Shown: positions 1 through 9,742 of the stretch, one piece after another
Layout of the letters: each line of letters begins with the position of its first letter
Position numbering within the stretch: the stretch's first letter is position 1
Assembly (NCBI GenBank): GCA_944386985.1
Contig: CALXDD010000010.1
Coordinates: 20,986 to 84,985, forward strand
Source: an uncultured Oscillospiraceae bacterium
Lineage (GTDB): Bacteria; Bacillota; Clostridia; Oscillospirales; Oscillospiraceae
Length of the DNA stretch: 64,000 bases
Direction of reading: 5' to 3'
Made by a program: the position numbers and the translations under genes
Notes under the pieces: model-generated
What the model was told of the DNA's origin: nothing
Databases searched by the model: none
The model's input: the letters and a program-made list of their open reading frames with translations, nothing else

Positions 1-374
1 CCGCCGAACTGCCTGGCGAAATCTCTGGCAATCATGGGACCGAGATTTCCGGGGTGCTTGCTGCCCGGTCCGATGCTGCCGTGCTGATACATCAGGTCGT
101 TTACCTCATATACGCCGCCGGGCATCGGCAGAAGCCCGGTGCACCGGCCGGAAAACGCGTCGGTTTTGGTCAGATCGATCTCCTGCTCGCTCAGGGAGCG
201 GAGGATGGTCTCCTTCCGGTAGTCCAGCTGGTCCACGATTTCAGGAAAGCGCCGCAGCTCCTCGGTAGGGTGGGGAACATTGACGGAAAAGCGCTTGACG
301 TCGTTGTCAAACACCGCCACCTTGGTGGAGGTGGACCCGGGATTGATGGCAATGATTTGATACACCTTGTTCAT
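1..374 (-). CDS. buk: Butyrate kinase, N-terminal part (cut by window edge)
   Basis: This is the first 124 residues of an acetate/butyrate kinase family protein; the rest lies beyond the window start. The N-terminus carries the family's phosphate-binding signature NPGSTSTK at about residues 11-18, and a glycine-rich PMPGGVYEVND stretch near residue 85 also fits butyrate kinase. Butyrate kinase converts butyryl phosphate (or a branched acyl phosphate) and ADP to the acid and ATP in the cytosol. The ATG overlaps the TGA of the upstream ptb gene (ATGA), with GAAGGAG as ribosome site. The ptb-buk pairing supports the assignment; branched-chain acyl phosphates are an equally possible substrate. 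Confidence 0.93.
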   Translation of the reverse strand, partial: MNKVYQIIAINPGSTSTKVAVFDNDVKRFSVNVPHPTEELRRFPEIVDQLDYRKETILRSLSEQEIDLTKTDAFSGRCTGLLPMPGGVYEVNDLMYQHGSIGPGSKHPGNLGPMIARDFARQFG

Positions 375-1291
375 CAGGAACGCTCCTTCATCTTGGCGGT
401 AATGAGCACCCCCAGCGCAATGGAATACATCTTGGACTGGGCGGAAGTGGCCCGGGAGGTGAGAACGATAGGAACCTTGGCGCCCATCATAACGCCGGCC
501 TTTTTGGCTCCGCTGAAATACTCCATGGCCTTGTTGAGCAGATTGCCCGCCTCGATATCCGGTACCAGCAGAATATCCGCATAGCCCGCCACAGGGCTGT
601 TGATTCCCTTGTGCCTGGCCGCCTCCGCGGAGACGGCGTTGTCAAGGGCCAGAGGACCGTCCACCAGGCAGCCGGTGATCTCGCCTCTGCGGTTTTCCTC
701 CGCCAGCTCCCACGCATCCTGGGTGCAGGGCATCTTGGGATTGACCTTTTCCACCGCGCAGAGCGCCGCTACCTTGGGCAGATCATTGCCCAAAGCGTGG
801 GCCACCTCCACGGCGTTCTCCAAAATGGCGCGCTTTTGTTCCAGCGTAGGCGCGATGTTCATGGCGGAGTCCGTCACATGGAACAGCCGGTCGAAGCCCG
901 GTACCTCCATGACGGCAATGTGGCTGATCAGCGCGGATTTTTTCAGGTCGTTCTCGCTGTTCAAAACCGCCCGCATCACCAGGGAGGTGTCCGCGAAGCC
1001 CTTCATCAGAAGGTCCGCTCTGTGGTCCCGGACCAGAGCGGCGGCCTTCATGCAGGCGGCGGCCTTGTCCGGCTCGTCTACCACATCCTCCGCCGCCACG
1101 GGAATGCCGGATTCCTCCGCAATGCGCAGGATCTCCGCCTGATCGCCTACCAGCAGGGGCTTGACGAGACCCTGGTTTGCAGCGGCGTATACGGCGGTCA
1201 GCACATCCTTGTCCTGGGCTGCCGCCACAGCGATGGTGCAGGGCTTCAGCGCCTTGGCCGCTGCCAGCACCTCTTCCAATGTACGAAGCAT
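374..1291 (-). CDS. ptb: Phosphate butyryltransferase
   Basis: This 305-residue protein matches the phosphate acetyl/butyryltransferase family in length and sequence, including VPDIEAGNLLNKAM and the C-terminal GAKVPIVLTSRA segment. It exchanges CoA for phosphate on butyryl-CoA or branched acyl-CoAs, giving the acyl phosphate used by the kinase. The frame is open 72 codons further upstream, but the family's N-terminus starts at MLRTLEEV and a ribosome site precedes that ATG, so the shorter form is chosen. It overlaps buk by one base. The 64-bp gap to the upstream symporter gene holds a 7-bp stem, CGGCCTG/CAGGCCG (1312-1345), which could be an RNA processing site. Confidence 0.95.
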   Translation of the reverse strand: MLRTLEEVLAAAKALKPCTIAVAAAQDKDVLTAVYAAANQGLVKPLLVGDQAEILRIAEESGIPVAAEDVVDEPDKAAACMKAAALVRDHRADLLMKGFADTSLVMRAVLNSENDLKKSALISHIAVMEVPGFDRLFHVTDSAMNIAPTLEQKRAILENAVEVAHALGNDLPKVAALCAVEKVNPKMPCTQDAWELAEENRRGEITGCLVDGPLALDNAVSAEAARHKGINSPVAGYADILLVPDIEAGNLLNKAMEYFSGAKKAGVMMGAKVPIVLTSRATSAQSKMYSIALGVLITAKMKERS

Positions 1292-1355
1292 AGTCGTTAT
1301 TCCTTTCTCTGCGGCCTGCCGGGTCAGGATGGTGCGGACAGGCCGGGCAATTGTT

Positions 1356-2894
1356 TTAAAGTGACCTGCGGGCAGCTGTGGGGTTCTTCTGCCCCCAGAG
1401 CCGTCCCATGGCACAGCACAAAACGGATACCAGCATGCCCAGGTCAAGGGAATCAAAGGGCAGCGCCAGAAGCTTTCCAACCAGCACCGAAGCGGGGGAG
1501 AGCACAATGGCCGCTAAAATCCAGCCGGAGCGGAACGGCCCCTTGGCCCACAGCGCGCAGCTCATGGGTACCAGCACCACCGATCCCCGAAGTCCCATGG
1601 AGAGGAATCCCAAATCGTTGATGGTGCTGCTGGGGACCAGAGCGGCCACCACCGCCGCGATGATCAGAATCCCGCCCAGGGTTCCGCGGGTGGCCACCAG
1701 CTCCTTCCTCTCGTTATCAATGGACTTGGAGAAGCGCTTGAGAATATCCTTCACCAGGATGGTGGCCATTCCAAGAGAGAGGCCGGCGCCGCCGCCCACC
1801 GAGGTGATCAGCAGCGTTCCCAGTATGATCCCTGCCAGCAGAGCGGGCAGATGGTTCAGCACAAAGGCGGGGAAGACCTGGATGGTGCTGGCCAGCACCG
1901 GAAGGTCCGGCACCGCCGCGCCGGCGGCGGTCAGCGCGTCCACCTCCGCCTGCAGCACATAGTGGGAGCGCATGAAAAGACCGATGCAGATTCCCGCAAT
2001 GCCGAGGGGCGGAATCAGCAGGGCGCTGAGCAGAGCGCCGTTTTTCGCCTTCCGGTCGGTGCTGGCGCTCCAGATGGCCTGGGCGTAGGTCTGGGTGGAC
2101 AGCACCCCCAGCAGCAGGGACACGCCGGAGCCGATGTCCTTCATAGCGCCCCGGGCCACCAGGTTTTCAAACCGGGCTGCAAGATCGGCGGAGCTGCTCA
2201 GGTTATTGATGCCGTTGGCCGTCTCCTGGATCATGCCCAGGTCCGTTCCGCACAGGAGAGTGTTGAGGCTGGAGAGAATACCGGTGACGCCGTCGCTGAC
2301 CGCCAGCACATAGATCATTCCCACCACAGAGGCCACATACAGCAAAACCAGCTTGACCACGCCGCCCATGCCCGCGCCCCACGCGCCGCCGAACAGCACA
2401 TAGAAGCACATGATGACCACGGAGATCAAAGCCGCCACAGGAACGGAGACCTGGGGGAAGAGCGTGGTCACCAGTCCCGAGCAGGCGACCACCTGGGCCA
2501 GCACGCTGATAAAAATTCCGACAGAGCACAAAACAGAGCCCAAACTGCCCGCCGCGGGACCAAAGGCTTTGGATATAATCTGCAGCTCCGTAACGCAGCC
2601 GCTTTTGCGCAGAGAGCCGGCGTAGCCCACTCCCAGCATGAGACAGCCGATACCGGAGCCCAGCGTGAACCACCACGCCGCAAGGCCGTAGTGAAAGGCC
2701 AGCTGGGCGGTACCGATGGTCGCCTGGCTGCTGACCAGAGCGCCCATGATGGTGCCGCATACCAGAAGCGGTCCGGCTTTTCCGCCGCCTGTCACGAAGT
2801 CCTTGGCGTCCTGCACTTTTTTGCCTGACAGCAGTCCCACTCCAATAATCAACAGAAGTACCAGGACGATCCCTACGATAGTCCACAGCGTCAT
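1356..2894 (-). CDS. Sodium:solute symporter (SSS) family transporter
   Basis: This 512-residue integral membrane protein has about 12-13 hydrophobic segments. It opens with the SSS-type first helix followed by a GKKVQDAKDFVTGGGK loop and a GTIMGALVSSQATIGTAQLAF second helix, where SSS proteins bind Na+ and substrate. SSS transporters use the Na+ gradient to import small organic solutes such as amino acids, proline or carboxylates; the substrate cannot be read from sequence. It sits between the racemase gene (26-bp gap) and ptb in the long minus-strand operon, so an amino acid or an organic acid of the same pathway is the likely cargo. Ribosome site GAGAGGAGC. Confidence 0.85.
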   Translation of the reverse strand: MTLWTIVGIVLVLLLIIGVGLLSGKKVQDAKDFVTGGGKAGPLLVCGTIMGALVSSQATIGTAQLAFHYGLAAWWFTLGSGIGCLMLGVGYAGSLRKSGCVTELQIISKAFGPAAGSLGSVLCSVGIFISVLAQVVACSGLVTTLFPQVSVPVAALISVVIMCFYVLFGGAWGAGMGGVVKLVLLYVASVVGMIYVLAVSDGVTGILSSLNTLLCGTDLGMIQETANGINNLSSSADLAARFENLVARGAMKDIGSGVSLLLGVLSTQTYAQAIWSASTDRKAKNGALLSALLIPPLGIAGICIGLFMRSHYVLQAEVDALTAAGAAVPDLPVLASTIQVFPAFVLNHLPALLAGIILGTLLITSVGGGAGLSLGMATILVKDILKRFSKSIDNERKELVATRGTLGGILIIAAVVAALVPSSTINDLGFLSMGLRGSVVLVPMSCALWAKGPFRSGWILAAIVLSPASVLVGKLLALPFDSLDLGMLVSVLCCAMGRLWGQKNPTAARRSL

Positions 2895-2920
2895 ATGTTT
2901 TGCTCCTCTCTGGCTCCCGC

Positions 2921-4069
2921 TTATTTTGCAGTAAGATCCCGGCAGGCTGCTGCGGAACCCTGCTTCAAGTAAACTCTCGGTACCCGCTGGGTGATGCGGC
3001 AGAGCACCTCGCCCCGGGTAACCCCCATTTTTTCACATAGCCCTGCCACGGTGTTTTCGCCATGGCTTCCGTCTCCGAAAATAAGGACCTCGTCCCCTAC
3101 GGCGGCCTCCGGAAGATCCGTCAGATCCACCATGCACTGGTCCATGCAGATCTTTCCCACCAGCGGGACGTTTTTGCCGCGGATCATGACTGTGCCGATT
3201 CCCGCCAGCTGAGCGGAGAAGCCGTCGGCAAAGCCGAAGGGCAGCGTGCCCAGCACGGTCGTCCGGCGGGCGGTCCAGGTGTAGCCGTAGCCCACCCCCT
3301 CTCCCGGCGGAATGATCCGAATGCTCCCGATCTCCGAGCGGAACGTAGCCACCGGCTTCAAAGGGAGCTCCGGGTAGGACCGGGTGCCGTACAGCAGCGT
3401 CCCTACCCGCACCATGTCCAGATGGTATTCCGGGAAGCTGACCGTCGCGACGCTTTCGCAGATGTGGCGGACCGGTACCGGCAGCTTTGCCGCCCGGACG
3501 GCGGAGAGCAGATTCTCATACCGGGCATATTGGGCCCGGTCCGCTTCGTCGGAGGCCTGGGCAAAGTGGGAGAAGATCCCCACCGGCTTCAGTCCCGGCA
3601 GCGTCAGGACCTCCAGCAGTTCCCGGCGGCCCTCCTCCGTGTCCTGAATGCCGACCCGGTGCATCCCTGTATCCAGGGCCACATTGACCGGCAGACGCGT
3701 TCCCAGCCGCTCTCCCAGGGCGGAGATCGCCCGCCCCTGCTCCAGGGAGACGGCGGCCAGTGTCAGCTGGTGCTCCGCCGCCAGGGGCATCAGCGCCGGC
3801 GGCGTGTAGCCCAGCAGGCAGATGGGGGCGGAGATTCCGCTCTTCCGCAGGGCCACGCCTTCGCTGACGCAGGCCACCCCCAGCATGTCCGCCCCGTTTT
3901 TTAGCAGTGTGGGAGCGATTTCCGGCGCGCCATGGCCGTAACCGTCGCCCTTTACCACCGCAAGGAAGGTCACGTTGGGGCCGATCCATTTCCGGACCTG
4001 CCTGGTGTTTTCCGCAAGGCGGTCCAGATCCACATACAGTACGGTTTCCCGCATAGGAGTACAGCGCAT
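2921..4069 (-). CDS. alr: Alanine racemase family PLP enzyme
   Basis: This 382-residue protein is a two-domain fold-III racemase. The PLP-binding lysine is K40 in VVKGDGYGHG, and the opposing catalytic tyrosine is Y261 in GVGYGYTW. The DTGMHRVG segment (residues 133-140) and the LYGTRSYP segment are also typical. Such enzymes interconvert L- and D-alanine, and some accept other amino acids. Its place between an aminotransferase gene and a symporter in a fermentation operon suggests a catabolic role, feeding D-amino acids into the pathway, rather than only cell-wall supply. The start follows AAGGAGG with a short 4-base spacer; a second Met at residue 6 is the alternative. Confidence 0.88.
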   Translation of the reverse strand: MRCTPMRETVLYVDLDRLAENTRQVRKWIGPNVTFLAVVKGDGYGHGAPEIAPTLLKNGADMLGVACVSEGVALRKSGISAPICLLGYTPPALMPLAAEHQLTLAAVSLEQGRAISALGERLGTRLPVNVALDTGMHRVGIQDTEEGRRELLEVLTLPGLKPVGIFSHFAQASDEADRAQYARYENLLSAVRAAKLPVPVRHICESVATVSFPEYHLDMVRVGTLLYGTRSYPELPLKPVATFRSEIGSIRIIPPGEGVGYGYTWTARRTTVLGTLPFGFADGFSAQLAGIGTVMIRGKNVPLVGKICMDQCMVDLTDLPEAAVGDEVLIFGDGSHGENTVAGLCEKMGVTRGEVLCRITQRVPRVYLKQGSAAACRDLTAK

Positions 4070-4098
4070 GTTTCCTCCTTCCCCTCAAGCCCCATCAA

Positions 4099-4136
4099 CA
4101 AGAGGCGCCTGCGTACGGCTACCCAGACGCCTCTTG
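4099..4136 (-). terminator. Inverted repeat between aminotransferase and racemase genes
   Basis: Perfect 9-bp arms CAAGAGGCG and CGCCTCTTG flank a 20-base loop in the 136-bp gap. The minus-strand transcript lacks a long U-tract after the stem, so this is a weak or partial terminator, or a processing or stabilising stem, rather than a firm operon end. Confidence 0.4.
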
Positions 4137-4205
4137 GCAGACTGATTTGGAGACGGGACCTGAGCGACAAATGTCCCTCGCCTTACAGTACATTCAAAAA
4201 CGGTT

Positions 4206-5360
<1,155 letters not shown>

Positions 5361-5380
5361 CGTTTTCTCTCCTTTCCGGC

Positions 5381-5929
5381 TTATCGAAAGCTCTTTCCGA
5401 TCTCATACCCGGCCTCAAAGGCCTTGCAGTTGAGGGCTACCATCTTCTCGCCCTTCTTTCCGAAAAAGCGCCGGATCGCGTCCTCCGCGCCCTCGATGGT
5501 CACCACCTCTAAAAGCCCCACCACGATTCCCATGGTGATGATATTGGCCACCGCCGGATGGCCCAGCTCCTTGGCCAGCTTGGTGATGTTCACGCCCCGC
5601 TCCCAGGCGCTGCGCTGGGGGTCCGGGGTGATCTCCGCCTCGTTGTAGACGATCAGGGTATCCCCGCACTTGCCGGAGTAGCGCTCATAGGCCACCTGGG
5701 CCAGACAGATAATGAGATCGGGCTCCGTCACATCGGGGAAAAAGATCTCCTCATCGCTGACGATCACGTCGGACTTGGCAAAGGTGCCCCGGGTCTCCAC
5801 GCCGTACTCGGAGGACAGGGTGGCACGCTTGCGGTCATGGATGGCAGCCGCTTCGGCGATCATGGTGCCGCAGAGGATCATGCCCTGGCCGCCTACGCCG
5901 CTGATAATGATTTCTTTCTGCTTGCTCAT
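5381..5929 (-). CDS. 2-oxoacid:ferredoxin oxidoreductase, gamma subunit
   Basis: This 182-residue protein is the gamma domain of the pyruvate/2-oxoacid:ferredoxin oxidoreductase superfamily. It opens with ISGVGGQGMILCGTMIAEAA, the family's signature, and continues with SSEYGVETRGT. In four-subunit enzymes this chain assembles with alpha, beta and delta and helps bind CoA and the 2-oxoacid. The start at 5929 follows the beta subunit with an ATGA overlap, as expected of a translationally coupled complex; an upstream extension in frame is noise. Genes run delta-alpha-beta-gamma, an order seen for 2-oxoglutarate and 2-oxoisovalerate enzymes. Confidence 0.94.
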   Translation of the reverse strand: MSKQKEIIISGVGGQGMILCGTMIAEAAAIHDRKRATLSSEYGVETRGTFAKSDVIVSDEEIFFPDVTEPDLIICLAQVAYERYSGKCGDTLIVYNEAEITPDPQRSAWERGVNITKLAKELGHPAVANIITMGIVVGLLEVVTIEGAEDAIRRFFGKKGEKMVALNCKAFEAGYEIGKSFR

Positions 5930-6741
5930 CAATCTTCCGCTCCTTTCAGACTGTCGATGACGCGCTGGTAAGCGGTGCTGTAGTCCTCCAGTTCCCGGTC
6001 GGCCAGGACGCCGGTGACGAACATGCCCCGCAGGTCCTCTTCGCTCATGGACGCGGCCTTGGCTGCGGGAACGGTCCGCTCCTTGATCCACTTCATCATG
6101 GCGGGGGCGTCGCCCAGCTTGTTGGAACGGCCGAAGTGGGTGGGACAGGGGGAGATGACCTCCACGAAGGAGAAGCCCTTGTGGGAGATGGCCTGGTCGA
6201 TCAGCTTATCCAGCTGCACCACATCGTACACCGTGCCCCGGGCCACGAACCCGGCGCCTGCCGCCTTGACAACGCCGCATACGTCAAAGGCGTTTTCCAC
6301 ATGGCCGTAGGGGGAGGTCTTGGTGATGGCGTGCTTGGGCGTGGTGCCGGAATACTGCCCGCCGGTCATACCGTAGTTGAGGTTGTTGACCATGATGGCG
6401 GTGACATCCACATTGCGCCGGGCGGCGTGGATCAGGTGGTTGCCGCCGATGGTGATGCCGTCGCCGTCGCCCATGAGGGTAAATACGTTCAGCTCCGGGT
6501 TGGCCAGCTTGATGCCGGTGGAGAAGGCCAGCGCGCGGCCGTGGGTGCCGTGGAAGGAGTTGGTCTTTACATAGTCGTCCGCCTTGCCCCAGCAGCCGAT
6601 GCCGGTGGCGATGACGGTGTTCTCCCGGGTCCAATGGCGCTTGTCGATGTTGCGGAGGATCGCATGCAGCACAATGCCGTTGCCGCAGCCCGCGCACCAG
6701 AACAGGGGAAGCTTTTCTTCCAATAAGTAATCCTGCAGCAT
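5929..6741 (-). CDS. 2-oxoacid:ferredoxin oxidoreductase, beta subunit (TPP-binding)
   Basis: This 270-residue protein carries the thiamine diphosphate site. GDGDG begins at residue 91 and NN-LNYGMTGGQ at residues 119-129 provide the Mg-TPP motif. CAGCGNG near residues 16-22 is the usual N-terminal Cys-x-x-Cys signature. The chain holds TPP and catalyses oxidative decarboxylation of the 2-oxoacid to acyl-CoA with reduction of ferredoxin. Its ATG overlaps the TAA of the alpha subunit gene and its stop overlaps the gamma start. Related enzymes act on 2-oxoglutarate, indolepyruvate or branched-chain 2-oxoacids; the ptb-buk genes favour a branched-chain or simple acyl product here. Confidence 0.95.
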   Translation of the reverse strand: MLQDYLLEEKLPLFWCAGCGNGIVLHAILRNIDKRHWTRENTVIATGIGCWGKADDYVKTNSFHGTHGRALAFSTGIKLANPELNVFTLMGDGDGITIGGNHLIHAARRNVDVTAIMVNNLNYGMTGGQYSGTTPKHAITKTSPYGHVENAFDVCGVVKAAGAGFVARGTVYDVVQLDKLIDQAISHKGFSFVEVISPCPTHFGRSNKLGDAPAMMKWIKERTVPAAKAASMSEEDLRGMFVTGVLADRELEDYSTAYQRVIDSLKGAED

Positions 6742-7871
6742 TATTTCGCAACCTCCTCAATCTTTTTCAGAATCTCTGCCGGCTGGATGGGCTTTCCGTC
6801 TACACGGTTGACGCCGATCACCGGAATGTTTTTGGGATTCCGCATCCGGATCTCGCCGATGAACTGGCCCAGATTCATCTCCGGGACCACCACCGCCTTG
6901 GCCTGCTCCATGGCCGCCTGGATCTCCTTGTCCGCCACGGGCCAAATGGTCACCAGCTGCAAAACGCCTGCCCGGATGCCCTTCTCCCGGGCCTTCTTCA
7001 TGGCGGAGAGGGCGGAGCGGGCGCTGCCGCCGTAAGCGATGATCACATATTCCGCGTCCTCCATCTGGTATTTGCGGGTAATGGTGATCTCGTCCCGGTG
7101 GGATTCGATCTTCTCGGTCAGATGGCGGATCACCCGGTCGGCGTTGTCGGGGCGGGCACAGGGACGGCCCAGCTCATCGTGCATGCTGCCGTTGACCTTG
7201 AAGACGTATTTGCTGCCGTAGGACGCCAGGGGAGCCAGACCGTTGGAGTGGTCATAGGGCTTGTAATCCTCCGGTGCGCAGGTGGGCTGCTTGCGCTCCA
7301 CCACGGTGATCTCCTCGGGGCTGCGGATGATGACCTGCTCTCTGAGATGGCCGATAACCTCGTCGGAGAGGAAGATCACCGGGGTGCGGTACAGCTCGGC
7401 GTAGTTGAAGGCGGTGACCATCAGATCAAAGCAGTCCTGCACCGAGGAGGGGGAGAGCACGATGATGGAGTGGTCGCCGTGGGTGCCCCACCGGGCCTGG
7501 ATCACGTCGCCCTGAGCGGGCTTGGTGGCAAGACCGGTGCTGGGGCCGGAGCGCTGTACGTCGATCAGGACGCAGGGAATCTCGCCCATTACCGCCACGC
7601 CCAGATTTTCCGCCATCAGGGACAATCCCGGTCCGCTGGTGGCGGTGTATGCCTTCTTGCCGGAGCAGGAGGCGCCCACCAGAGCCGCCATGCTTCCGAT
7701 CTCGTCCTCCATCTGGACGTACAGGCCGCCCACCTGGGGCAGACGGATGGAGGAGGTCTCCGCCACCTCGCTGGACGGGGTGATGGGATATCCTGCGTAA
7801 AATCTTGCACCGGCAGCGATTGCGCCCTCCGTCATGGCCTCGTTACCCTGCATAAATCTGAATTCACCCAT
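6741..7871 (-). CDS. 2-oxoacid:ferredoxin oxidoreductase, alpha subunit
   Basis: This 376-residue alpha chain shows the pyrimidine-binding domain at the N-terminus, with EGAIAAGARFYAGYPITPSSE and QMEDEIGSMAALVGAS, followed by TSGPGLSLMAENLG and, near the C-terminus, the domain containing PEMNLGQFIGEIR. It pairs with the beta chain to complete the thiamine-dependent active site. The start chosen is the ATG of MGEF, six bases after GGAGGG; a TTG two codons upstream directly abuts the ribosome site and is unlikely. It begins 3 bp after the delta subunit stop. Confidence 0.95.
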   Translation of the reverse strand: MGEFRFMQGNEAMTEGAIAAGARFYAGYPITPSSEVAETSSIRLPQVGGLYVQMEDEIGSMAALVGASCSGKKAYTATSGPGLSLMAENLGVAVMGEIPCVLIDVQRSGPSTGLATKPAQGDVIQARWGTHGDHSIIVLSPSSVQDCFDLMVTAFNYAELYRTPVIFLSDEVIGHLREQVIIRSPEEITVVERKQPTCAPEDYKPYDHSNGLAPLASYGSKYVFKVNGSMHDELGRPCARPDNADRVIRHLTEKIESHRDEITITRKYQMEDAEYVIIAYGGSARSALSAMKKAREKGIRAGVLQLVTIWPVADKEIQAAMEQAKAVVVPEMNLGQFIGEIRMRNPKNIPVIGVNRVDGKPIQPAEILKKIEEVAK

Positions 7872-7873
7872 GA

Positions 7874-8062
7874 TCAACCCTCCTCAACCGTTATCGCAAA
7901 GTCCGGGCAGCGCATCTCACAAAGCCTGCACCCGATACAATCCTCGGGACGGACTGCCGACGGGCGGCCGTCCTCGTCTGCTTCCAGGACCTTTTTGGGG
8001 CAAAAACTTACACAGATTCTGCATTTTTTGCACCACTTCTCATTGATGGTGATCGTATTCAA
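7874..8062 (-). CDS. 2-oxoacid:ferredoxin oxidoreductase, delta subunit (2x[4Fe-4S] ferredoxin)
   Basis: This 62-residue ferredoxin has two complete CxxCxxCxxxCP clusters at C11, C14, C17, C21 and C42, C45, C48, C52. It passes electrons from the thiamine site to free ferredoxin. The start chosen is a TTG placed five bases after AAAGGAGGAG; an upstream in-frame methionine would add 16 residues without homology and swallow the ribosome site. It is the first oxidoreductase gene in the operon, 60 bp after the antiporter gene. Confidence 0.9.
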   Translation of the reverse strand: MNTITINEKWCKKCRICVSFCPKKVLEADEDGRPSAVRPEDCIGCRLCEMRCPDFAITVEEG

Positions 8063-8122
8063 GAAGACTCCTCCTTTTTGATGTTCTGCCTGTTTTTCCA
8101 GGGAGCACAATCATTTTTATTC

Positions 8123-9553
8123 TCAACTGTCTTTCTTTACGGCTTCTTTCGCCTTTTTCTTTTCCTCCACCTCGCTGACCCACTTGGTGTCCTTGCCGAT
8201 AATCGTCCAGACGATCAGCACCACCGGTGCTACAAAGAGGAAGAAGTTATAGGGAACCAGCTGCATGGGTTCCACTCCGAGGAAGGGAACGGCCACCGTG
8301 GTGCTCAGACTCCAGGGCACCAGAACCGCCATAGCGGTACAGCCAACGCCCAGCGCACGCATCAGATTCTTTTTCTCCAGGCCGCGCTTTTCGTAGATGG
8401 GCTCCATGATGCTGCCGGCAAAGGCATAGGCAAAATTCATGGAGGCGCCGACGATGGTGCCGAAAATGGACATGATCACCGAGGCCACCACAAGGCTGAG
8501 CTTGGAGTGCAGCTTCTTCGTAAAGGGCTCCACGAAGGCCTCCACAATACCCGCGGCGTCCAGAATGCCGAACAGGCCGAAGGCGAAGAGGAACATGACG
8601 GCGGTGCTGGTCATGCTGGTCACGCCGCCGCGGTTGAGCAGAGTATCCACGAACTCCACGCCGGTATCAATGGTGAAGCCGCTCCAGAAGAAGGTGATGG
8701 CGTCGTTGATGGTATAACCCTGGTAGAAGCAGGCCACCGCGCCGCCGAAGATGGCGCCGGAGAGAATCGTGGGGATGGAGGGGATCTTCAGCGCCAGAAG
8801 CACCACGACGAAGATTGCGGGCAGCATGGTGATGATGCCGCTGCTGAAATGCTCGTCTACGGCAGAGACAATGCTGTTGATGAGAGAGGTGTCCACCGTG
8901 CCCTCACGGTACTGGAGACCTACTATGTAGTACAGAACCAGGCAGATCACCGCAGAGGGGATGGTTACCTTCGCCTGGTGGCCGATGCCCTTGAAAAGAT
9001 CCACGCCGGAGACGGCGGAAGCGATGTTGGGGCTGTCGGACATGGGGGAGATGGTGTCGCCGAAGAAGGCGCCTGCACAGACCGCGCCGGCCGTCATCAC
9101 CGGGTCCACGTTCAGGCTGATGCCGATGCCCGCCAGAGCAAGGCCCGCCGTGCCGAAGGTTCCCCAGGAGGTTCCGGTCACAAGGGCGGTCACCGTGCAC
9201 AGAAGGAAGGCGGTTGCCAGGAACATATGGGGAGAAATCGTCTGAACGCCGAAGCTGATGATAATCGGCACGGTGCCCGCGGCGTTCCATGTACCGACCA
9301 GCGCGCCTACACACAGGATGATCATCACCGGTACGATGGCTTTCTTACAATTGTTGACCACTCCATCCTGGAGTTCCTTGTAGGGAATGCCCAGGGGCAG
9401 GCAGAGAATAATCGCGACAATCCAGGCAATCAGGAACAATGCGTTGATTTTGGCGCCCCAGGCCAGAGCCGGAATCATGATCACAGAAAAGACCAGGATC
9501 ATGACCAATAGGGCATATCCAAAGCTGGCTTTTTTCCTCGTGGGTGTTTTCAT
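8123..9553 (-). CDS. nhaC: NhaC-family Na+/H+ antiporter-type transporter
   Basis: This 476-residue polytopic protein has about 11-12 hydrophobic segments. Landmarks of the NhaC family include VTGTSWGTFGTAGLAL, GAFFGDTISPMSDSPNIAS and GSIMEPI. NhaC proteins exchange Na+ for H+; several relatives exchange organic anions or amino acids. As the promoter-proximal gene of the fermentation operon it could import a substrate, export a product, or restore the sodium gradient used by the downstream SSS symporter. The gene starts after TGGAGGAG and is transcribed from the regulatory region shared with the divergent LysR gene. Confidence 0.9.
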   Translation of the reverse strand: MKTPTRKKASFGYALLVMILVFSVIMIPALAWGAKINALFLIAWIVAIILCLPLGIPYKELQDGVVNNCKKAIVPVMIILCVGALVGTWNAAGTVPIIISFGVQTISPHMFLATAFLLCTVTALVTGTSWGTFGTAGLALAGIGISLNVDPVMTAGAVCAGAFFGDTISPMSDSPNIASAVSGVDLFKGIGHQAKVTIPSAVICLVLYYIVGLQYREGTVDTSLINSIVSAVDEHFSSGIITMLPAIFVVVLLALKIPSIPTILSGAIFGGAVACFYQGYTINDAITFFWSGFTIDTGVEFVDTLLNRGGVTSMTSTAVMFLFAFGLFGILDAAGIVEAFVEPFTKKLHSKLSLVVASVIMSIFGTIVGASMNFAYAFAGSIMEPIYEKRGLEKKNLMRALGVGCTAMAVLVPWSLSTTVAVPFLGVEPMQLVPYNFFLFVAPVVLIVWTIIGKDTKWVSEVEEKKKAKEAVKKDS

Positions 9554-9630
9554 TGTAGTTCTCCTCCACTTCCTTTTGAATTGAATGTATCAACAACGGC
9601 CTCCTGGCCATAGTTGCCGGGTCAGTGAAG

Positions 9631-9646
9631 TTGTGAATTATCACAA
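9631..9646. promoter_or_regulatory. Perfect palindrome, candidate operator of the fermentation operon
   Basis: TTGTGAATTATCACAA has perfect 6-bp arms around a 4-base centre. It lies just downstream of the predicted minus-strand start point (near 9654), where a bound regulator would block or modulate entry into the operon. The LysR protein encoded next door is the obvious candidate, but LysR sites are often less symmetric. Confidence 0.45.
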
Positions 9647-9660
9647 AATTTTCTTTTTTC

Positions 9661-9689
9661 ATTTTAAGATATTGATTAATATTTGTAAA
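9661..9689 (-). promoter_or_regulatory. Predicted sigma-A promoter for the nhaC-buk operon
   Basis: On the minus strand, TTTACA (9689-9684) and TAAAAT (9666-9661) are separated by 17 bp. Its -35 region lies inside the divergent LysR promoter, so the two cannot easily be occupied at once. The AT-rich block also holds ATATT-GATT-AATAT (9669-9682), a possible second regulator site. Confidence 0.5.
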
Positions 9690-9700
9690 ATTGATATTAT
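9672..9700 (+). promoter_or_regulatory. Predicted sigma-A promoter for the LysR gene
   Basis: TTGATT (9672-9677) and TATTAT (9695-9700) are separated by 17 bp, with a start point expected about 36 bases before the LysR ATG. The promoter overlaps the opposing operon promoter, the usual arrangement for a LysR activator that represses itself. Confidence 0.45.
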
Positions 9701-9742
9701 AGAAAATTATCATCGCTTTTTTTGATAGTATGAGGAAATCTT

